From NCBI GenBank assembly GCA_945870115.1, contig CAMBRH010000229.1, positions 1-5,742 of the forward strand: a stretch of DNA of 5,742 nt, read 5' to 3'. This document shows positions 1 through 4,768 of this stretch, one piece after another (position 1 is the stretch's first letter; every line of letters begins with the position of its first letter). A program made the position numbers and the translations under genes. Source of the stretch: Chitinophaga pinensis (GTDB taxonomy: Bacteria; Bacteroidota; Bacteroidia; Flavobacteriales_D; Crocinitomicaceae). The notes under the pieces are model-generated. The model did not search any database and was not told the DNA's origin. It saw only the letters and a list, made by a program, of their open reading frames with translations.

Positions 1-279
1 GAGTTTAAAATTTTTTATTTTAAAAAAGTGAAATAATAGTGTTTGATTATTTTAGTTTTAAAATAAAGTTAAGAATAAATGAATAAATTGTTAATAATAG
101 ACTTTTTGTCCCTATTTTTATCAACTCAAAATTATAATAAAAAAAGAAAAATATGTTTTCTTATATTCAAAAATAGAAATACTGGAGAATGAGGAACCTT
201 TAAATTGAATTTTGATTATCAAATTGATTAACATAAATATAAATGTTATTTTTTTACACGAATACGGTTTAAATAAAAA
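1..279. other. AT-rich non-coding leader upstream of the sulfatase-like gene
   Basis: No convincing gene is visible on either strand. The stretch is extremely AT-rich. It contains two all-AT inverted repeats: TTTAAAAT (4-11) with ATTTTAAA (17-24), and TTATTTTA (47-54) with TAAAATAA (59-66) around a 4-nt loop. At this base composition such repeats are not strong evidence of function, though either could be the tail of a terminator for a gene to the left of the window. A weak promoter candidate lies at 224-254 and is listed separately. Confidence 0.6.
224..254 (+). promoter_or_regulatory. Weak candidate promoter for the sulfatase-like gene
   Basis: A TTG at 224-226 is followed after 20 bases by TATTTTTT at 247-254. 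This resembles the Bacteroidota sigma-ABfr pattern (TTG, about 19-20 bases, TAnnTTTG) but lacks the final G. Transcription would start near 260 and leave a short A-rich leader of about 20 nt before the ATG at 280. In DNA this AT-rich such a near-match could arise by chance. Confidence 0.3.
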
Positions 280-2121
280 ATGAAATTATTCTTAAAATTA
301 ATTTTACTTCCATTAATTTTTATCTCAATTGATTTAATTTCAAGATTTCCATTGTTTTACCTTTATAATCAGTGGCAATTGTTATTCTATTTTATTTCTG
401 TTGTTGTTTCGATTAGTTTTTTTATAATACTTGTTTTACTTCTTAGTAAATTAAAAAAGACAAAAATTTTATTTAATTCAAGCATTTTTTTTCTCAGTAT
501 TTTCTTGTTGATTGCGTTTTTAGGGTCTTATGTTTTTTACAGCTTTAATGGTTTTTTCCCAAATTTTTACAGTTTATTGTATTTTAGAACTGAACCAGAA
601 AGTACTTTTTTGTTATTAAAAGATTCTGTCAAGACAAAAGATATAGTTTATTTTTGTTTGATTGAAATTCCAGTTTTTATTTATTTAAGGTATTTATGTT
701 TCCAAAATTATTCAATGATTTTAAATCGTAATATATTTCTTGCTTTTTCACGACTTCTAGTTGTATATTTTTTCCTTTTTGTTTACCACAACAAATTTGA
801 TCAATGTTTGATTGTAGATGTGAATTTCGCAATAAATCTGCAAAGACATTTAGTTGATAATACCGATCATATGACCTTTTCTGGAAAAGGACATAGTGTG
901 AGAAATCCTATTTTATTGACAAAAATGAAGAAAAAATCACAATTTAATGTTTTGGTAATTGTTTTTGAAAGTATGCGAAAAGATAGACTTCAAGCGTATA
1001 ATTATTCTAGAGAAACGACTCCAAATTTGGAGAAATTTAGATTAGAACACGAAAATGAATTTCATGTTTTCAAGCGACCTTACACAGTTTCCACAACAAC
1101 AATGTTGGCGGTTCCAGCAATTTTAACTGGGATTGGTTCACATCAAGCAAAGGAATTGGTTTACAGCCAGCCTTTGCTTTGGGAATATGCGAAAATGTTG
1201 AATTATGAAACTTTTTTCATGTCTTCACATTCCATGCAATGGTATCGATTTTACAATTATTATCAGAAAAATAAGCCAAATCACTTTTGGACAAAAGAAA
1301 CAAGTGGAAAGCCATTTTTTAATGATTTAGGAATTGATGATAAATTTACGGTCGATCATTTAAATGAACAAATAAAATTACATAAAAAGAAATATTTTTT
1401 CGGTGTAATTCAATTGAATTCAACACATTATCCATACAATATTCCTTCAAAATATAAAAAGTGGAAAGATAATTTTTCTGATTCTTATGATAATGCTGTT
1501 TTATACCAAGACGCCGTATTAAAAGAGCTTTGGGAAACATTAAAAAGAGAAAATAAACTTGAGAATACGGTCATCTTTTTCGTTAGCGATCATGCCGAAT
1601 CCTTGAAAGATCACAGCAATATTGGTCATGTTGACAGTTATTATAGCGAAACGGTGTCCATTCCCTTGATGGTTTATTTGCCTGAAAAAATTGCTAAAAA
1701 TTACAAGTTGAAAAACTTTTTAGGGAATAAAAATAAAATTACATCCAATATTGATATTGCTCCAACAATTATTGATTTATTAAAAATAGATAATAATCAA
1801 GAAATCAAACCTTTACTTTATAATTTTGATGGATTTAGTTTATTTCGAAAAATTCCTAAAAATAGAGAAGTTATCACGATGAATAATAACGACATTGCTC
1901 GATTTAAAATTGGTGTTTCGTTGATTAAAGGAGATTTACATTATTTATGGAGAATAAATGTTGTACCTAATCGAGAAGAATTGTATAACATCAAATCTGA
2001 TCCAAAAGAAACAAAAAATTTGATTTCTAATTATTCAAAATCGAAATTAGAATTTTTAAAAAGGAACATGAGAAAACACCTTATTTGCAGGAAATTTTTG
2101 CGGAAATATGAGGTTTTTTAG
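280..2121 (+). CDS. Membrane-anchored sulfatase-family enzyme (LtaS / phosphoethanolamine-transferase-like)
   Basis: This 613-residue protein has the two-part architecture of LtaS/EptA-type enzymes. About five hydrophobic helices occupy roughly residues 4-22, 33-55, 67-88, 122-140 and 152-170, followed by a soluble domain from about 220 that should face the periplasm. That domain begins with the alkaline-phosphatase-superfamily strand NVLVIVFESMRKD, whose Glu230 is the expected metal ligand, and continues with RETTPNL. A Ser/Thr cluster, VSTTTMLAVPAILTG (270-284), occupies the nucleophile position. His383 in NSTHYPY, Asp437-His438 in FFVSDHAES and His450 in IGHV fit the remaining metal and substrate residues. 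Family members cleave sulfate esters or transfer phospho-head groups to lipid A, glycans or teichoic acids. The substrate here cannot be read from sequence. Phosphoethanolamine transfer to an envelope glycolipid is the likeliest guess because of the TM anchor. The ATG at 280 gives a Lys-flanked first helix and is preceded by an A-rich leader. The gene stands alone and converges on the lipoprotein operon. Confidence 0.85.
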   Translation: MKLFLKLILLPLIFISIDLISRFPLFYLYNQWQLLFYFISVVVSISFFIILVLLLSKLKKTKILFNSSIFFLSIFLLIAFLGSYVFYSFNGFFPNFYSLLYFRTEPESTFLLLKDSVKTKDIVYFCLIEIPVFIYLRYLCFQNYSMILNRNIFLAFSRLLVVYFFLFVYHNKFDQCLIVDVNFAINLQRHLVDNTDHMTFSGKGHSVRNPILLTKMKKKSQFNVLVIVFESMRKDRLQAYNYSRETTPNLEKFRLEHENEFHVFKRPYTVSTTTMLAVPAILTGIGSHQAKELVYSQPLLWEYAKMLNYETFFMSSHSMQWYRFYNYYQKNKPNHFWTKETSGKPFFNDLGIDDKFTVDHLNEQIKLHKKKYFFGVIQLNSTHYPYNIPSKYKKWKDNFSDSYDNAVLYQDAVLKELWETLKRENKLENTVIFFVSDHAESLKDHSNIGHVDSYYSETVSIPLMVYLPEKIAKNYKLKNFLGNKNKITSNIDIAPTIIDLLKIDNNQEIKPLLYNFDGFSLFRKIPKNREVITMNNNDIARFKIGVSLIKGDLHYLWRINVVPNREELYNIKSDPKETKNLISNYSKSKLEFLKRNMRKHLICRKFLRKYEVF

Positions 2122-2132
2122 ATTACTTAAAC

Positions 2133-2167
2133 AAAAAAAACTCCAAATCAATTAAGAAATGGAGTTT
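2133..2167 (-). terminator. Rho-independent terminator of the lipoprotein operon (convergent, possibly bidirectional)
   Basis: Perfect 8-bp arms AAACTCCA (2138-2145) and TGGAGTTT (2160-2167) enclose a 14-nt loop. On the minus strand the stem runs directly into eight T residues (complement of the A-run at 2133-2140), the classic intrinsic terminator for the lipoprotein pair ending at 2186. On the plus strand only three T residues close the stem before AATTAAGG, so termination of the gene ending at 2121 would be weaker. Confidence 0.8.
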
Positions 2168-2185
2168 AATTAAGGTATTAAAATT

Positions 2186-2818
2186 TTATTTTTTTGTATA
2201 AGTTGTTGTTCCTTTGCCCGTCCAACTATTATTCCAAGCTCCAGAAGGTGAAGTGTTAACACTGGTTCCAGCATCATCAAAAGAAAAAACTATTTCTTTG
2301 CTTTTCAATTGTTCGATTATTAGAGAACTATAATTTAAGTGAGTTCCAGCATATTCTTCAAAATAACCATCACTATCTGTAAATTTAGTAAATGATAAAG
2401 AAATAGCTTCTTTATTTTTCAATTCAGCTGTTTTACTTTTTCCTATAAAAGCCCAATTTCCTGTACCAGTCATAGTATAAGTTTCCCCGTCCTGAGTTTC
2501 TGTTCTAACAAATGTGAAAGTACCATCTTTTTCAAATGTAATATCTTCATTCATTGTTGAAGTTGAAGTTGAAGTAATTCCCGAAGCACTTGTGTAAGAA
2601 TAACTTGAAGTAGTACCGTCAAAAGTTCTTACAGTAGTAGATGTACCAGTTGAATTTGTATTGGTTCTAGTAGAATTTTCAGAACTTAATTTCCATTCTC
2701 CAGTCAATCTTGCTTTTCTTGAACTTAAGGATAAAAAAGGATCATTTTCACCTTTTTTACAAGAATATGCGCCAGATAAAATCATTCCAACACATAAGAT
2801 ATATAGTAAATTTTTCAT
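2186..2818 (-). CDS. Putative exported lipoprotein, Ser/Thr-rich paralog of its upstream neighbour
   Basis: This 210-residue protein opens with a short hydrophobic signal (residues 3-19) ending in AYSC. Cys20 is the probable lipidated residue, followed by KKGENDPF. The lipobox is slightly atypical, with Ala at -3 and Tyr at -2. The mature part holds SRKARLTGEW (33-42), a Ser/Thr-rich stretch (about 49-89), then FEKDGTFTF (95-103), GNWAFIGKSK (120-129), AELKNKEAI and a late KSKEIVFSF strand. The modules GEW, FEKDGT and GNWAF, spaced by beta-prone segments, suggest a small beta-barrel such as the lipocalin-like lipoproteins of Bacteroidota, but the fold is an inference and no ligand or enzymatic role can be assigned. 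It lies one base after the stop of its paralog (TAACATG), with no Shine-Dalgarno, so co-transcription and probably coupled translation are expected. A strong terminator follows. The Ser/Thr-rich insert has no equivalent in the neighbour. Confidence 0.8.
   Translation of the reverse strand: MKNLLYILCVGMILSGAYSCKKGENDPFLSLSSRKARLTGEWKLSSENSTRTNTNSTGTSTTVRTFDGTTSSYSYTSASGITSTSTSTMNEDITFEKDGTFTFVRTETQDGETYTMTGTGNWAFIGKSKTAELKNKEAISLSFTKFTDSDGYFEEYAGTHLNYSSLIIEQLKSKEIVFSFDDAGTSVNTSPSGAWNNSWTGKGTTTYTKK
2556..2575. repeat. Hexanucleotide tandem repeat inside the lipoprotein gene
   Basis: Three consecutive copies of GTTGAA (2556-2573) plus GT are present. On the coding strand they read as alternating ACT-TCA codons and give a Thr-Ser run at about residues 82-88. 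Because the unit is 6 bp, gain or loss of copies would change protein length without shifting the frame. Confidence 0.75.
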
Positions 2819-2819
2819 G

Positions 2820-3389
2820 TTATTTCTTAGTTAAAGTTATTGTTAATTCTTCACTATAATTTGTTAAATCTGAATCTTTAACAGCTATATTATATTTCAT
2901 AATGATCTCTTTATTCGATAGTTTAACTATTTCATAAGCCATTGCATATCCGTCAGCAAAATTAGAATGAGTTGAACTGTACGTAGGATTTGTACTTGAA
3001 GTTTCATCCAATAAAATAGCTTCTTTTTTCTTTAATTCAGCACTTTTACTTTTACCTAAGAAAGCCCAATTTCCTTTGTAAGTTGTTGTTACTCCATCTT
3101 CAATTTGTGTTGAAGAGTAAGTTCCATCTTTTTCAAAAGTAAAATCTTGCGAGAACGCAACTAAATCTCCGTCAATGTCTTTTAAACTTGCTCCTTCCAA
3201 AGTTTGAGAGTAATATAACGCACCATCTTCAAATTCTTTGGCAGCGTATGAAGTTACAGTCCATTCGCCAGTAAGCCTAGCTTTTCTAGATCTCAGTGAC
3301 AATCCTGGATCTTCTTCTCCTTTTTTACAACCTTGAAGTGTGCTAAAAGCAACAAGCAAGGATGCAGTGTAAATAATTGTTTTTTTCAT
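2820..3389 (-). CDS. Putative exported lipoprotein, first gene of the paralogous pair
   Basis: This 189-residue protein begins MKKTIIYTASLL and has a good signal-peptidase II site, LQGC, with Cys21 as the lipidated residue followed by KKGEEDPG. I chose the ATG at 3389 because it places the lipobox at the usual distance from the N-terminus. The reading frame stays open upstream to 3431, but that would put 14 extra residues before the signal. The mature protein shares with its downstream neighbour SRKARLTGEW (34-43), FEKDGTY (85-91), GNWAFLGKSK (106-115), AELKKKEAI and a C-terminal strand (NKEIIMKYN, 159-167), ending in TKK. This is clear tandem duplication. The acidic, Ser/Tyr-containing region at 47-80 differs completely from the paralog's Ser/Thr-rich region. 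A lipocalin-like beta-barrel on the outer membrane is plausible but unproven, and no catalytic motif is visible. It is divergent from the PhoD-like gene across a 104-bp gap. Confidence 0.8.
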   Translation of the reverse strand: MKKTIIYTASLLVAFSTLQGCKKGEEDPGLSLRSRKARLTGEWTVTSYAAKEFEDGALYYSQTLEGASLKDIDGDLVAFSQDFTFEKDGTYSSTQIEDGVTTTYKGNWAFLGKSKSAELKKKEAILLDETSSTNPTYSSTHSNFADGYAMAYEIVKLSNKEIIMKYNIAVKDSDLTNYSEELTITLTKK

Positions 3390-3449
3390 AGTTATCAAAT
3401 TTATTTGAAGAAAAGTAATTAAATTTAGCAAACAAGTAATAATTCTAAC

Positions 3450-3457
3450 TAATTTTG
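3450..3457 (+). promoter_or_regulatory. Candidate -7 element of the PhoD-like gene
   Basis: TAATTTTG at 3450-3457 matches the Bacteroidota -7 consensus TAnnTTTG exactly. Transcription would begin around 3463-3465, leaving a leader of about 30 nt before the ATG at 3494. No clear TTG is found at the expected -33 position (about 3428-3430 reads GCA), so either an activator helps or the match is chance. Confidence 0.4.
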
Positions 3458-3493
3458 ATTTGTTTTGTTATTTTCACATTCATTTTTAAAATT

Positions 3494-4549
3494 ATGGCAA
3501 TAAAAACATTATTAATATTTAGCTTTTCTTTTTACAATATAGTGCTTGGACAAGCAACTAAAATAGCATTTGGATCATGCGCTTATCAGAAGGATTCTTT
3601 ATTTATTTTGAACGATGTTGTGAAGCATAAACCAGATTATTTTGTTTTTTTGGGAGATAATATTTATGCCGATACGTACAATATGGATACTTTAATATCC
3701 TATTATAAAAAATTGAATGCGAAAACTTCTTACCAAAATTTAAAAAGAAATACGAAAATAATTGCAACTTGGGACGATCATGATTATGGAATGAATGATA
3801 TTGGGAAATATTACGATTGCAAAAAAGAATCCAAAGAAATTTTTTTAGATTTTTTTGAAGAGCCAATAATTTCAGCAAGAAGATTTCACGAAGGAATTTA
3901 TAGTTCTTTTATAGAAGAGGTGAAATTAGAAGGGAATACTGCAAAAAAGTTGCAATTTATTGTGCTTGATGAACGAACTTTTCGAAGTGATTTACGTCTG
4001 TATGACCCTGAAATTGATACTTTAATTTCAAAAGATAGACGATACTTTTATCACCTTGATTATGCGCCTCAAATTTCTACTGATTCTACAATCCTTGGAA
4101 AAGAACAATGGATTTGGTTGGAAAATGAATTTAAAAAGGAAGCAGATATTCGTATTATTTGTTCAGGTACGCAATTCGGAATTGAGTTTAACGGCTATGA
4201 GGCTTGGGCAAATTTTCCCACTGAAAAAGACAAAATGTTTGATTTAATTCAGAAAACCAAAGCAAAAGGTGTCGTTTTTATTTCTGGTGATGTCCATTAT
4301 TCTGAAATTTCAAAAAATGATAGAGCTGGAATATATCCAATTTATGATATTACATCAAGTGGATTATCCGAAACTTGGAAATTTGCAACACCAAATAAAA
4401 ATAGAATAGAAGGACCAATAATGGATAATAATTTTGGACTTTTAACTGTCGATTGGAAAAAATTAGACCTTAAAATGGAAATTTGGGATAAAAAAGGAAA
4501 TCAACGCTTCGAATATACAATTCCATTTTCAGATTTGGATTTTGAATAG
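3494..4549 (+). CDS. Exported PhoD-like alkaline phosphatase / metallophosphoesterase
   Basis: The 351-residue product carries the PhoD-family signature motifs in order. These are FGSC (26-29), FLGDNIYAD (52-60), TWDDHDYGMND (92-102), FIVLDERTFRSD (155-166), EQWIWLENEF (204-213), ICSGTQ (222-227) and VFISGDVHYSEI (261-272). In characterised PhoD enzymes the GSC cysteine, together with the Asp and Tyr of GDxxYxD, binds Fe3+. Here these would be Cys29, Asp55 and Tyr58, and the His and Asp residues of WDDHD and GDVH complete the Ca/Fe centre. The family hydrolyses phosphomono- and diesters. The protein is much shorter than Bacillus subtilis PhoD because the motifs start almost at the N-terminus, with no PhoD_N domain. 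The ATG at 3494 gives a compact Sec-type signal (KTLLIFSFSF..., likely cleaved around residues 19-21). An upstream TTG at 3455 would add 13 residues and overlaps a promoter-like box. No twin-arginine motif is present. The true substrate is unknown. Confidence 0.88.
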   Translation: MAIKTLLIFSFSFYNIVLGQATKIAFGSCAYQKDSLFILNDVVKHKPDYFVFLGDNIYADTYNMDTLISYYKKLNAKTSYQNLKRNTKIIATWDDHDYGMNDIGKYYDCKKESKEIFLDFFEEPIISARRFHEGIYSSFIEEVKLEGNTAKKLQFIVLDERTFRSDLRLYDPEIDTLISKDRRYFYHLDYAPQISTDSTILGKEQWIWLENEFKKEADIRIICSGTQFGIEFNGYEAWANFPTEKDKMFDLIQKTKAKGVVFISGDVHYSEISKNDRAGIYPIYDITSSGLSETWKFATPNKNRIEGPIMDNNFGLLTVDWKKLDLKMEIWDKKGNQRFEYTIPFSDLDFE

Positions 4550-4575
4550 AATGACTGTAAGAAACTAACTACATA

Positions 4576-4622
4576 ACTCCGTAGGAGTGAAATATTGGTA
4601 ACGACGGATGTAAATCCGTCGT
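4576..4622. repeat. REP-like double palindrome
   Basis: Two hairpins lie in tandem. The first is ACTCC-GTA-GGAGT (4576-4588, 5-bp stem). The second is ACGACGGAT-GTAA-ATCCGTCGT (4601-4622, perfect 9-bp stem with a 4-nt loop). They are GC-rich islands in very AT-rich DNA, sit 26 bp after the PhoD-like gene and are not followed by a T-run, so a simple terminator is unlikely. From memory, closely similar CTCCTACGGAG and CGGATTTxxAATCCG palindromes are dispersed between genes in flavobacterial genomes, which suggests a mobile REP-type element. This was not searched. Confidence 0.65.
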
Positions 4623-4642
4623 AATAAATTAGAATTGATTCT

Positions 4643-4680
4643 GTTTTGGCGTGATTTTTTTGTGAAAATCATGCCAAAAT
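4643..4680. repeat. 15-bp inverted repeat / hairpin of unknown role
   Basis: TTTTGGCGTGATTTT (4644-4658) pairs with AAAATCATGCCAAAA (4665-4679) across a 6-nt loop. The only irregularity is one central G-T opposition, which would be a G-U wobble in RNA, and one further G-U pair is possible at 4643/4680. There is no proper T-tract after the stem on either strand, so it is not a canonical terminator. It could still end transcription from the PhoD-like gene, act as an operator, or be part of the neighbouring repeat element. Confidence 0.6.
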
Positions 4681-4692
4681 TACATCTTGTAG

Positions 4693-4742
4693 CAAAGTTA
4701 CCTTTAATCATATTGAATAAAGGTAAATATATCGTAACTTTG
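4693..4742. repeat. Nested inverted repeats over the SOD promoter
   Basis: The outer arms CAAAGTTAC (4693-4701) and GTAACTTTG (4734-4742) are perfect reverse complements. The inner arms TTACCTTTA (4698-4706) and TAAAGGTAA (4718-4726) are also perfect. The two left arms share TTAC, so the structures compete. The right outer arm contains the -7 promoter box, so a dimeric regulator bound to this dyad would occlude the promoter. Confidence 0.55.
4713..4742 (+). promoter_or_regulatory. Flavobacterial promoter of the superoxide dismutase gene
   Basis: TTG at 4713-4715 is separated by exactly 19 bases from TAACTTTG at 4735-4742, a full match to the Bacteroidota consensus TTG-N19-TAnnTTTG. Transcription would start around 4748-4750 and give a leader of about 20 nt (A-rich, no Shine-Dalgarno) before the ATG at 4769. 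This is the best promoter match in the window. Confidence 0.7.
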
Positions 4743-4768
4743 TTCTTGAAAATTAAATAAAAAGCAAC

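Noticed and set aside
79..192. Small plus-strand ORF of 37 codons in the leader region
   Set aside because: It is short and of biased AT-rich composition (Lys, Asn, Ile, Leu), with no recognisable motif or start signal. It is expected by chance in such DNA.
1346..1540. Minus-strand open frame of 64 codons
   Set aside because: It is antisense to the catalytic domain of the sulfatase-like gene, with no supporting motif or promoter.
3396..3403. TAAATTTG on the minus strand, an exact match to the -7 consensus, upstream of the lipoprotein operon
   Set aside because: It lies only 6 nt from the start codon, which would give an essentially leaderless mRNA, and there is no TTG at 19-20 bases upstream. 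The operon's real promoter in 3390-3493 remains unidentified.
3603..3878. Minus-strand open frame of 91 codons
   Set aside because: It is entirely antisense to the conserved N-terminal half of the PhoD-like gene and is a shadow of that coding sequence.
4056..4247. Plus-strand open frame of 63 codons
   Set aside because: It overlaps the PhoD-like gene in another frame, in a region where the PhoD motifs are clear.
4576..4680. CRISPR-like array or riboswitch in the repeat-rich intergenic region
   Set aside because: The palindromes differ from one another and there is no regular repeat-spacer period. No known riboswitch core is recognisable. Independent hairpins explain the structure better.
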